This document shows positions 45,697 to 56,345 of a stretch of DNA of 64,000 nucleotides, piece after piece. Source of the DNA: Siphonodentalium dalli (lineage: Eukaryota > Mollusca > Scaphopoda > Gadilida > Siphonodentaliidae). A program made the position numbers and the translations under genes. Numbering within the stretch: the stretch's first letter is position 1; each line of letters opens with the position of its first letter. The DNA is taken from contig CP136065.1 in NCBI GenBank assembly GCA_032622095.1, forward strand, positions 37,480,732-37,544,731, given 5' to 3'. The notes beneath the pieces are model-generated. The model saw only the letters and a program-made list of their open reading frames with translations. It was not told where the DNA came from and searched no databases.

Positions 45697-45844
45697 GAAC
45701 GACACAAGTGTGTGAACTGGTTAACGTTATTGCACGAGTTTGTTGTGACGCGATGGTAAAACGAGAACCGGAGGTTCGAGTTTTACCTCGCGGGGCGACA
45801 AACGAGTGCAATAACGTTAACATGTTCACAACACTGTGTTGTTC
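45697..45844. repeat. 148-bp palindrome
   Basis: Arms of about 70 bp: GTTAACGTTATTGCACGAGT with ACGAGTGCAATAACGTTAAC, and GGTAAAACGAGAACC with GGTTCGAGTTTTACC. The outer GAACGACAC and GTGTTGTTC pair too. Several mismatches make it older than the 35853 palindrome. Confidence 0.78.
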
Positions 45845-46960
45845 TATGTTTATTGCACACTTTGAAGATTGTGTATTTTAATATAATAACATTTACGTTG
45901 ATATTTTTCATATAATTGAACAAACACTTACTTAATGTAGGCTATTCTTCATAATTTAGTGAAGAAATTTTCTGTTAAAGTTGACGTCGCTAACGACGTT
46001 GTTGACGTAATCGGTTTGTATTATTCTAGAACAATACACAATCTTTTATTGAACGTTTGAATTAATCTGTATGTTGCTGTATTCCGCACAAATAAGCCAG
46101 TTGGTGTGCAATAAATAATATGTCTTTAACCATTCGTGGAGCCTCGGCTGCTGTATGTCAGTTATATTATCTGAAACGAGAGATTGAAAACCCGTGGATT
46201 AGATTTAGCTAGAATTCTTGAGTGAAAACAATAGTGTGACTCATGAGTTTACCCAACATCAGGGGAAATATATGGCGATGTTAATTATAACATACATGTA
46301 GACAGATAATAGACAATTATATTTACTGCGGGCAACAAATATCAGCACCATTACTTATATGTTAAGCGATAAATTATGGTAAGATTTTTTATGTTGAAAT
46401 ATTTCTGATAAGGACACATATATCAGACTGAACGAATGAACGTATCCATATTCACAACATTGGGATGACGCCGCGGTCAAGCAGGCCTATATAGTTGTTA
46501 TGTCAGCACAACTGTTTAAAATGTACGCATACCTATAATGATTTGTTCTCAAATCAGAAACATACGGTGTTTTTGTTTTACTTCTATCAGTTTCATTGAA
46601 ACATGTAGATTACACGCCGTGTTACTGCGGTCTCCGTCGTTGACTTTTGTTTTAGAGAAGTGGAGTATCTTTTATTTGCTCATTTATCAAAAACACATCC
46701 ATAACTAGTAGTGAAGATACCTTTTGAAAATCGGTACATGTACATTATATCATAAAACGTAAACGTGCATGCATCGAGAGGGTGCTTAAATTAATTTTCA
46801 TGATTCTCGCACATATAAAACGTGGACATAAAAGTGGTATTGTATTCTCAAATATATGATTTTGGGTTATACGATATGATATAACACTTTACAGCTTACA
46901 GGTTTTATTGCAATTATAAAACCTTGCAGCCTGAGGGAGATGAAAGTTTCTATCATCTTT
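45845..46960. other. Intergenic, no gene recognised
   Basis: TTATTGCACAC and GTGTGCAATAA near 45850 and 46100 form a weak long-range inverted repeat. No gene was found. Confidence 0.45.
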
Positions 46961-47132
46961 GAAGTGTAACCAAAAACACCATGTGTTAAACGTTTGAAAA
47001 CAGTCTATCTTTATAGTTGCTCCGGGTTCACGACCAATCTGAATGTGAAGTGTAACCAAAACACCAAGTGTTAAACGTTTGAAATCAGTCTATGTTTATA
47101 GTTGCTCCGGGTTCACGACCAATCTGAATGTG
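46961..47132. repeat. 86-bp tandem duplication
   Basis: Two copies (46961-47046 and 47047-47132) run from GAAGTGTAACCAAAA to CGACCAATCTGAATGT with about five differences. Confidence 0.85.
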
Positions 47133-47445
47133 AGTATAGATATATGAGGAGATAAACGGAAAAATAACAACAGGATCTTCGATCTTCAGTGATTTCATCC
47201 GTGTACGATTCGCACATCAAAGTTGATACTATAATTCCTGAAATCTGTGGACCGACAACTGTATATCGCGCCACTATATATACTATATATAAACCACGAC
47301 ACCGCCCGACAGACACGCTGGCGAATATATGTCATTAGGAGTATGGTGTGGTGCAACAGTACTTCACAATTACTTGGAACATTCATCAAGTGGTTGTCTT
47401 TTTGACTCGATTATACTACAATTTGTTTATAATACGCGTCGTTTG

Positions 47446-47704
47446 CAAGCCTTGAAATAGTGTGTCTGTCATTTGCAGAATGAGGTCCTCATAGGGTGAA
47501 TTTAGTGATGCTACCCCCGCATAGCGGGCTAGCATAACCAAATTCACCCTCTGGGAACCTCATTCTGCTGAGGTGTAAGCAGAATGAGGTCCACAGAGGG
47601 TGAATTTGGTGATGCTAGCCCGCTATGCGGGGTAGTATCACTAAATTCACCCTCTGGGTACCTCATTCTGCAAATGACAGGCACATGCACTATTTCAAGG
47701 CTTG
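47446..47704. repeat. Four-fold nested palindrome, 259 bp
   Basis: Two hairpins (47475-47568 and 47579-47671), each with arms GCAGAATGAGGTCC and TCATTCTGC plus GGGTGAATTTAGTGATGCTA-like arms, are reverse complements of each other. Outside them CAAGCCTTGAAATAG and CTATTTCAAGGCTTG close a larger palindrome. The same roughly 45-bp segment therefore occurs four times, alternately oriented. No protein is present. Confidence 0.85.
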
Positions 47705-48664
47705 GTCGTTTGAAAGGAACATAGTAGTTTCTCAAAATTCAAGTTACTTCTCGCCGAGGTGAACTTAACATGTTCTCCGCTAGTGCAGACATTTTAAGTG
47801 AAGCATCAAAGGGGTGGGTACATTCGCACCTCGATGTGTTGTCTTCAACTGTTTCCTATTTCTTATATCTCATCTTACTGAAGGTACACCAAATGTCACA
47901 CATTTCATCTATGCGGCCATAGATAATGGTCACTGTCATTAAAAAGTATATGTGGAAATATATCAGCACTGTTCTTCTATTCATTATTAATAACTCTCCA
48001 ATGAAATTTCGCATATCGAAACAAATGTTATGTGCATATTACATGTTCTGTTACATTGGCATTAAAGATCAAAGTCCAAATAATCCAATAAAATACCTAT
48101 AAGTTCAATCAAAACTTGACGATAAACGTTGGAAACGGGGTCAAATCATTGAAAATATTCTGAAGATCATATTTAGACAAACATATTTGAACTTACATCT
48201 ACACAATTATTGATGTTTGTTGACAAATCAATGTAACAATACTATTTGCCTAAAAAATAATTCAAAACGCGACATGTCGTTATTTGGGAAACTATCAAGA
48301 ATTAGTATAACATATTCTTCTTTGTGGTGATGTTTTTACAAACTTAATTTTTTTTTGCACATTTACCCACTGCGACGAGTAACTTAATTGTTCCCTGTAA
48401 TATTTTCCGCGACATCAGAGTCGAGCCACGAAATATTCGTCGCCACTAAACACCTGGCTAACACAAGAGTATAATCTACCTTGTCAACGATCCAGAAAAC
48501 TCCAATATGTATCAATACACTGCATACCAGCTTGTCAAACAACCACACAGCGGATTGAACCTTTTTTATTAACCCCAGTCGTTTCGCGATCGTTTTTACT
48601 TGTTAAATGTGACTATATGTGATAAAAAGGATATCAAATTCGTCGCAATTCTATACGAAATTTA
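47705..48664. other. Intergenic, no gene recognised
   Basis: AT-rich, no repeat or gene supported. Confidence 0.45.
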
Positions 48665-49193
48665 TTAAAGATACGGGCGGCGTTGGTGGTGGGTATGCTG
48701 TTAAAATATTCACCTCCGTCAAAAACCGCCATAAACAGAAGGAATAGGAAGATATATACAGACTTTGTTATTATGCCAATCAGAAATATGGCATAAACAG
48801 TATTTTATTGTCAATTTTTTCCCTTTGTTATGTAAACAAAAGCTAAAAACGTTACGTTTCCTGGCGTTTGTTTAGATCCGGATATGGTAAACATAATGAG
48901 CGTTATTTGTTACTGTTTTCCTGATATGGAAATAATAAAGAGCGTTTATATCATTTTTGTGTGATTAACCAATAGAATTGCGCTGTGTTATGTAAACAGA
49001 AGCACAACTTATGTAACACGAGCTGTCTCTTGTTTTACGTACACCATCGTGAGGTATTGACGACAATATACTATTTACGCGCTGATTATGTTTGGCATAT
49101 GAGCGGAACTGTATATATTTTGGTATTCCTTCTGTTGCTTGCGATTTGAACAACTATAAATATTTCTGCAACGAACGCCGCCCGTGCCTTTAA
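48665..49193 (+). mobile_element. TTAA-flanked MITE family B, copy 3, 529 bp
   Basis: TTAA at 48665 and 49190 bound AAGATACGGGCGGCGTTGG and CGAACGCCGCCCGTGCCTTT. It is the closest relative of 31096-31620; both share nearly all interior words. Confidence 0.85.
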
Positions 49194-49369
49194 CCTCCTC
49201 CACTAGACTGGATTCGTTCCTCGCTAGAGATAGGCTCGGATCGAATTTAGTGCACTCGGTTAATATATTTCGTATAGAATTGCGACTCATTAGAGCTCCT
49301 CCATAGACATATCACCACTTGGTTCAGGGACCATACATAATATCATTATTCATATCAGTATGCATAATG

Positions 49370-49570
49370 CCTGGATAGGTACTCCACAGAACCTAAATAT
49401 AGGTACTCCAGAGAAACCAAAATATTGTTACTCCTCGGAACCTAAATATAGGTACTCTATAGTACCTAAATATGTGGTACTCCAGAGTACCTAGGCAGGT
49501 ACTATAGAGCACCAACAATTAGGTACCCCCCCCCCCTGGGACAAAGCTCAGTACCTACGTAGGTACTCCA
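49370..49570. repeat. Degenerate repeats of GGTACTCCAGAGAACCTA
   Basis: The words GGTACTC, AGAACC or AGTACC, and AAATAT repeat six to seven times at roughly 25-30 bp. Many are imperfect self-complementary GGTACTCTAGAGTACC-type words. Confidence 0.65.
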
Positions 49571-49687
49571 GATTATCTATTATTTTAAGAGTGTATATAA
49601 GACAAAAGATCCTAATATCATGCATGCTCGGTTCCGTCATGGGAAACTCGCGTGTTACCCCCCTTGCAACAGCAACTGTCATATGTG

Positions 49688-50061
49688 AGCTCCATAGAAA
49701 ACGTCGTATGAACTACGCTCAATTGTAAATATTTACTTCTCGATTCGGGACGCAGCTAACTGCGCGATAAACTAACGAAAACGATTTCGCCTTCGAGTCA
49801 CTGAATTTAAATTAATATATAATATTGATGGTGTGTGCTGTCAATGTGGATACAATATTTGTAAAAATAACTACTTTGAGCACGATTATTCTCCATTCTA
49901 AATTTGATCACCCTGTCCGAGTGTTTCACATCGCTTTAAGATGCGCGTTGTGTTCTGTCTATATCTTGTTGCTGGGCCCATGCAATGGGAATATTAGTAA
50001 ATGTTATCTTCTAACTGTGAGATTGGTACTGGTAGCGTAGTCAATAGTCGCAAACGAAAAA
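49688..50061 (+). repeat. Dispersed repeat C, copy 3, with left bracket repeat
   Basis: Positions 49688-49940 match repeat C. Positions 49941-50061 (ATGCGCGTTGTGTTCTGTCT to GTCGCAAACGAAAA) recur at 53204-53333, on the far side of both minisatellites. Confidence 0.8.
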
Positions 50062-51275
50062 TGAACAATGAGCTACTACTGATAAGAATTGCGAATAGCT
50101 AATATTAGTCGCGCAATGAATTACCACTGATCAGAATTACGAATAGCCAATAGTAGTCGCATAATGAACTACTACTGATAAGTATTACGGATAGCTTATA
50201 GTAGTCGCATAATAAACTACTATACTGATAATAATTACGAATAGCTTATAGTAGTCGCATAATAAACTACTATACTGATAATAATTACGAATAGCTTATA
50301 GTAGTCGCATAATGAACTACTACTGATAAGTATTACGGATAGCTTATAGTGGTCGCATAATAAACTACTATACTGATAATAATTACGAATAGCTTATAGT
50401 AGTCGCATAATAAACTACTATACTGATAATAATTACGAATAGTTTATAGTAGTCGCATAATGAACTACTACTGATCAGAATTACGAATAGTTTATAGTAG
50501 TCGCATAATGAACTACTACTGATCAGAATTACGAATAGTTTATAGTAGTCGCATAATGAACTACTACTGATCAGAATTACGAATAGCCAATAGTAGTCGC
50601 ATAATGAACTACTGCTGATAAGCATTACGAATAACTTATAGTAGTCGCATAATGAACTACTACTGATCAGAATTACGAATAGTTTATAGTAGTCGCATAA
50701 TGAACTATTACTGATCAGAATTACGAATAGTTTATAGTAGTCGCATAATGAACTACTACTGATAATAATTACGAATAGATTATAGTAGTCGCATAATGAA
50801 CTACTACTGATAAGAATTACGAATAGCCAATAGTAGTCGCCTAATGAACTACTACTGATAAGTATTACGGATAGCTTATAGTAGTCGCATAATGAACTAC
50901 TACTGATAATAATTACGAATAGCTTATAGTAGTCGCATAATGAACTACTACTGATAATGATTACGAATAGCTTATAGTAGTCGCATAATGAACTACTACT
51001 GATCAGCATTACGAATAGCTTATAGTGGTCGCATAATGAATTACTACTGATAAGAATTACGAATAGCTTATAGTAGTCGCACAATGAACTACTACTGATA
51101 ATAATTACGAATAGCTTATAGTAGTCGCATAATGAACTACTACTGATACGAATTACAAATATAGCTTATATATAGTAGTCGCATAATGAACTAATACTGA
51201 TCAGCATTACGAATAGCTTATAGTAGTCGCATAATGAACTACTACTGATAAGAATTACGAATAGCTTATAGTAGT
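50062..51275. repeat. 48-bp minisatellite, about 25 units
   Basis: The unit includes GAATAGCTTATAGTAGTCGC, ATAATGAACTACTACTGATA and AGAATTAC. Length is 48 bp in most units, with 50-bp variants (CTACTATACTGATAATAATT). Because 48 is a multiple of three, a minus-strand frame stays open for 233 codons, a 16-residue repeat. I do not take it as a gene. Confidence 0.92.
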
Positions 51276-51368
51276 CATAAATTTTTCGAAATGTGTCCAG
51301 TAGTAATAACATCCCCGGTGCATAATACCTGCCGCACGACAATTGTCACTTTTCAAATTCCTTGACAT

Positions 51369-53106
51369 CTATAGTGTAGTCTCCAGGTCCGGGGTTGTAG
51401 TCTCCAGGTCCGGGGTTGTAGTCTCCAGGTCCGGGGTTGTGGTCTCCTGGTCCGGGGTTGTGTTAGTCTCCTGGTACGGGGTTGTAGTCTCCTGGTCCGG
51501 GGTTGTAGTCTCCTGGTCCGGGGTTGTAGTCTCCTGGTCCGGGGTTGTGTAGTCTCCTGGTACGGGATTGTAGTCTCCTGGTCCGGGGTTGTGTAGTCTC
51601 CTGGTCCGGAGTTGTGTAGTCTCCTGGTCCGGGGTTGTAGTCTCCTGGTCCGGGGTTGTGTGGTCTCCTGGTCCGGGGTTGTGTGGTTTCCTGGTCCGGG
51701 GTTGTAGTCTCCTGGTCCGGGGTTGTAGTCTCCTGGTCCGGGGTTGTGGTCTCCTGGTCCGGGGTTGTGGTCTCCTGGTCCGGGGGTTGTAGTCTCCTGG
51801 TCCGGGGTTGTAGTCTCCTGGTCCGGGGTTGTAGTCTCCTGGTCCAGGGTTGTAGTCTCCTGGTCCGGGGTTGTAGTCTCCTGGTCCGGGGTTGTAGTCT
51901 CCTGGTCCGGGGTTGTAGTCTCCTGGTCCGGGGTTGTAGTCTCCTGGTCCGGGGTTGTGGTCTCCGGTCCGGGGTTGTAGTCCCCTGGTCAGGGGTTGTA
52001 GTCCCCTGGTCCGGGGTTGTAGTCTCCTGGTCCGGGGTTGTAGTCTCCTGGTCCGGGGTTGTAGTCTCCTGGTCCGGTGTTGTAGTCTCCTGGTCCGGGG
52101 TTGTAGTCTCCTGGTCCGGGGTTGTAGTCTCCTGGTCCGGGGTTGTAGTCTCCTGGTCCGGGGTTGTAGTCTCATGGTCCGGGGTTGTAGTCTCCTGGTC
52201 CGGGGTTGTAGTCTCCTGGTCCGGGGTTGTAGTCTCCTGGTCCGGGGTTGTAGTCTCCTGATCCGGGGTTAAAGTCTCCTGGTCCGGGGCTGTAGTCTCC
52301 TGGTCCGGGGTTGTAGTCTCCTGGTCCGGGGTTTTGTAATCTCCTGGTCCGGGGTTGTAGTCTCCTGGTCCGGGGTTGTAGTCTCATGGTCCGGGGTTGT
52401 AGTCTCCTGGTCCGGGGTTGTAGTCTCCTGGTCCGGGGTTGTAGTCTCATGGTCCGGGGTTGTAGTCCCCTGGTCCGGGGTTGTAGTCTCCTGGTCCGGG
52501 GTTGTAGTCTCCTGGTCCGGGGTTGTAGTCTCCTGGTCCGGGGTTGTAGTCTCCTGGTCCGGGGTTTTGTAGTCTCCTGGTCCGGGGTTGTAGTCTCCTG
52601 GTCCGGGGTTGTGTGGTCTCCTGGTCCGGGGTTGTGTGGTCTCCTGGTCCGGGGTTGTAGTCTCCTGGTCCGGGGTTGTAGTCTCCTGGTCCGGGGTTGT
52701 GGTCTCCTGGTCCGGGGTTGTGGTCTCCTGGTCCGGGGGTTGTAGTCTCCTGGTCCGGGGTTGTAGTCTCCTGGTCCGGGGTTGTAGTCTCCTGGTCCGG
52801 GGTTGTAGTCTCCTGGTCCGGGGTTGTAGTCTCCTGGTCCGGGGTTGTAGTCTCCTGGTCCGGGGTTGTGGTCTCCTGGTCCGGGGTTGTGGTCTCCTGG
52901 TCCGGGGTTGTGGTCTCCGGTCCGGGGTTGTAGTCCCCTGGTCCGGGGTTGTAGTCCCCTGGTCCGGGGTTGTAGTCTCCTGGTCCGGGGTTGTAGTCTC
53001 CTGGTCCTGGGTTGTAGTCTCCTGGTCCGGGGTTGTAGTCTCCTGGTCCGGGGTTGTGTAGTCTCCTGGTCCGGGGTTGTAGTCTCCTGGTCCGGGGTTG
53101 TGTGCA
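51369..53106. repeat. 21-bp minisatellite, about 80 units, with 953-bp higher-order repeat
   Basis: The basic unit is TGTAGTCTCCTGGTCCGGGG plus T. Variants of 18, 20, 22 and 23 bp occur (GTGTAGTC, GTGTGGTC, TGTGGTCTCCGGTCC). Rare variants recur at a fixed 953-bp offset: GTTGTGTGGTCTCC at 51655 and 52608, and TCTCCGGTCCGGGG at 51961 and 52914. The second half of the array is therefore a copy of the first. All frames are long and open on both strands. Confidence 0.93.
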
Positions 53107-53203
53107 TAAAATGTACCCTCAAATTGACTTAGTAATGTAGTTCATTATGTGAAATGCGTACTGTGATAATAACAACCCCGCCGCATCTCGATTCTTTATT
53201 AAA

Positions 53204-53333
53204 TATGCGCGTTGTGTTCTGTCTATATCTCGTGAATGGTCGGGCCCAGTTAGCATATTTGTAAATGTTAACTTCTAATTGTAATTTGCGAAACCTCCCT
53301 ACTGGTAGCGTAGTCAATATACGCAAACGAAAA
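53204..53333 (+). repeat. Right bracket repeat of the minisatellite block
   Basis: Matches 49941-50061: GCGCGTTGTGTTCTGTCTAT, GGGCCCA, TTTGTAAATGTTA, CTTCTAA, TACTGGTAGCGTAGTCAATA and CGCAAACGAAAA. Small indels are present. Confidence 0.82.
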
Positions 53334-55192
53334 TCCTCAACACACGATAGTACTAAGAGCGCTTATCCCATTATACGCAAAGTTTCGTGTGACATTTGTG
53401 GCAGAAGGCCATTCACTCATTGGCTGGCGTCGCTCAGGCGGTCCAACAATGAAACGACTGTCTGGGTGCAGATCATCGTCTTGTAAGACGGAGGGATGCA
53501 TACTATATGCACCGGAACGATTTAAAAATGCATTCAGGGTACTATGTCATTTTTTTTCTTGAACCTGTTTTGCTTTCTACTTAGATTTCCGTGTATAAAC
53601 TAATATTTTGACCCAGAAGTGTTATCTGAAAGACAATTTCACAATAAATATGGATCATTAATTGTTTAAATAGTTATTTTGTCTACTTTTTAGAGGGATA
53701 TATAGTAATAGTTAACGAATTCAATTTTCGATAACAAACTGGCAACGTTTTTGTTGTTATAAGTGTGGTGTATGTGTTATATTATATCGGTTTCAACATT
53801 ATATTTCAGAGGAACGAAGCACGCATATGATGTTAACGGGAGACAGCGTCTAACTTTCCAGTATTTGAGCGATTTGTTTAATCTGAAGTCACAACAAGAA
53901 CATTAACGATGCGCCCTGTGTGAGTGTCCGGTAACCTGAGTACGATACAAGACTCTGCTGGATCCGGAATTTGAGTACGATATTCGAATCTCTCAATGAT
54001 ACCAATTTATAGATGAAACAAACAACCGGAATGCACAATTACTACGATCGCCAACGAACTCTGCTGATTCTTCTCATATACATTAGTCAATTACAGACGA
54101 ATGCGCCAGATCAATGTTAGAATCATGATACCATATCCAGGTATTAATACATTTCTGATAAATCATCAGCGGATGTCTTGAATTCGTCATGCAGCTTCGA
54201 CTCATAATTCATGTGTACCATATTTTCCGTTGAATTTGGTGGACGGTCATGCAGGACGGCGTCTAATAAATGGTCGTACATCACCCCTTTAAATTATAAT
54301 GTGCATGCATGTTGCTGTTAATTGAGGTTTGGATATCGTTAAGATTTGTATGTGACTGTGTACTTTCATAATATGGTCATATCTGTCGACATCTACTCTA
54401 GTCACAATTATAGTACCGAATATCTTTTTAGTCGTACTTTGATTCAAAAATGAACTCGGTCAATTATTTCAAAATGAATACGCAAAATTAACGAAATGCT
54501 TTATGCTGACCAAGTAACATTCGACAGCACAATCATGTATGATGTAAATAAATAGTAGCTTGAAACATTGCAATGCACTCGTTTTAATATTCATCAATAT
54601 ATGTTGCAGTTGCATTAGAGTGTGGTATATGTCCCCATGCACGATACAGAGTTCTTATTCCGCTCGCGTCCTTGTTGATGTATTATAGTTCAGCGTTCGA
54701 AGAAGGAAGTAAAAGCTATGTTTCATCAAATCTATTCGTAACTGTGCGGACGCAGACATAGCCTGGTACATATAGGTCCTTCTCTGTTGTATCATGCTAG
54801 AAGTTTCTGTTTAAAAAAGCAGCGATCGTACGAGACGAGACTAATTAACAGGCCGTATAACAATTCCCCGCTTAGCAATAATGAAGACTTTGTATCCGTG
54901 ATTAAGAAACCTTACCCCACTTAGACCGAGCCAGTGGTTGGTCTGCACCGATCGACACTCGAATACACCCGTACATTTAAACACTGAACATATTGCTACC
55001 ACATGTTCCGACCAGCAATCGAGTCCATCAAAACAGTACACAATTTCTAATGCAGTATAATCCTCATTAATATACTGCAATGTATTAATCAATCAGCGGT
55101 TTATGAGCATTCCGTGGATCTGTTTACCTTTAATTCTCCCGTGCAACGTGACTGTCGGTGCGTAAGATCGTGCTAGTATAGTGATTTCCCTC
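53334..55192. other. Intergenic, no gene recognised
   Basis: A minus frame of 83 codons (55092-54844) is cysteine-containing (CFDGLDCWSEH) but unlike any domain I know. Nothing else could be supported. Confidence 0.45.
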
Positions 55193-55194
55193 AA

Positions 55195-55242
55195 GGCCGG
55201 TGCACATGCACTATAGAGCCAGATTGCTCGGGCGGTCGCTGT
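55195..55242 (+). repeat. End of the CCGGYGCACAC element family
   Basis: GGCCGGTGCACATGCACTAT and AGAGCCAGATTGCTC match, inverted, the right end at 59350-59390. It abuts copy 4 of the GGAATC family. Confidence 0.6.
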
Positions 55243-55397
55243 AGGAATCGGGGAGCTAAATGTGTTCTACAGTCGGGAAGCGAGTACACCGTGGATTGCT
55301 AAAGGTGAAGGTAACCGAAGAATGACATTCACCTGATACATGCGACACGTTATTAAAAGATGACATCGCGTTTATTTGATTTGTACATCATATCTAA
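55243..55397 (-). mobile_element. GGAATC-family MITE, copy 4, truncated
   Basis: Starts GGAATCGGGGAGCTAAATG and follows copy 6 for about 155 bp to CATATCTAAA, then diverges. The rest is missing. Confidence 0.78.
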
Positions 55398-55489
55398 ACA
55401 AGAAAACTAAGATGCATGCATCAGGTCGGCCGTGAACTATCTACCATAGAATTGTTGTAGCTATCGATTATACATTTTGAAACACCTGT

Positions 55490-55540
55490 CTGTATGTATG
55501 TATGTATGTGTGTATGCGTGAATGCATGTGTGTATGTGTT
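55490..55540. repeat. GTAT microsatellite
   Basis: An interrupted (GTAT)n and (GTGT)n run. Confidence 0.75.
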
Positions 55541-55844
55541 ATAGACTCTAACACTGCTCGAATTTGGTATTTAACGTGTCAACTTGACCTCGCTCATGGG
55601 CATGTTTCTGGACCTTGACCGATCCGACTAAATATTTGTGTGTAGGACTACTTCGATCCCAGGAGCAATATGGACGGGTCCAATTTCACGTGGGACCATG
55701 TTCTCGAACGTGCTGATATAGGCATGTTTCTGGACCAATTGAACAATAGTTTGGCCAGACGCTGTATATACTGGGTACTGTCCAGATGGAGGCGATCACA
55801 AAAAAAATCCCTAACTAGCCCGAACGAAGTCGAGTACATCAGCT

Positions 55845-56345
55845 AGTTTAATATATATTTTGGACATTTGTCTGTCTGTTTGTCTGTTAGCTATGGCCGG
55901 GAAAACTGCCGGACAGATTTGACGAAATTTGATACCTAGGGGAAATTATTTCCAGGGAGTATTTTGGACGGGTCAAATCTTGATCCCGACCTGACTTTGA
56001 CATTCAAAAAGATCAATTCAAGGTCAAATCTGGTAAAACGGAAGTATTTCAACGAAATTTGATACCTACTGTTACTTTTGTCCCAGGAGTGTTTCGGGTG
56101 GGTCAAATCGTGACCCTGACCTGATCTTGACATTCAAAATTGTCAATTCAAGGTCAAATCGGGTATAAAGCCGGGCGGATTTCGACGGGTACTTTTGTCG
56201 TGACTTTTGTCCGGGGAGTGTTTTGGACGGGTCAAATCGTGACCCCGACATGACCTTCACCTTTAAAATAGTCAATTCAAGGTTAAATCGCGCATTTCTC
56301 CGAAAATCAGAGGGGAACATCCCGGACGAAGTGGGGTCCACGAGC
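55845..56345 (-). repeat. Dispersed repeat with about 131-bp internal units
   Basis: Three diverged units contain GAAATTTGATACCTA, TTTTGGACGGGTCAAATC and TCAATTCAAGGTCAAATC (first words at 55924, 56055 and about 56185). It starts with a TGTCTGTTTGTCTG run. Its ends, CAGCTAGTTTAATATATATT and CGAGCTACTATTATATATTT, are similar. The type resembles a LINE- or SINE-derived repeat. Confidence 0.6.

Noticed and set aside
50383-51084. 233-codon frame in the 48-bp array as a repetitive protein
   Set aside because: The unit length is a multiple of three, so openness is automatic; it ends where off-length units occur.
50062-53106. CRISPR-like array
   Set aside because: Units are contiguous with no unique spacers, and the context is eukaryotic.
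51369-53122. 268- and 316-codon PGPGDY-type frames as STPGR genes
   Set aside because: Frame changes at every off-length unit, several frames are equally open on both strands, and there is no non-repeat coding sequence at either end.
53265-53486. 73-codon frame with C-x-x-C as a zinc finger
   Set aside because: It begins inside the bracket repeat and shows only one CxxC pair.
54841-55092. Cysteine-containing 83-codon minus frame as a small secreted protein
   Set aside because: No signal peptide, no spacing like a known fold and no start or splice support.
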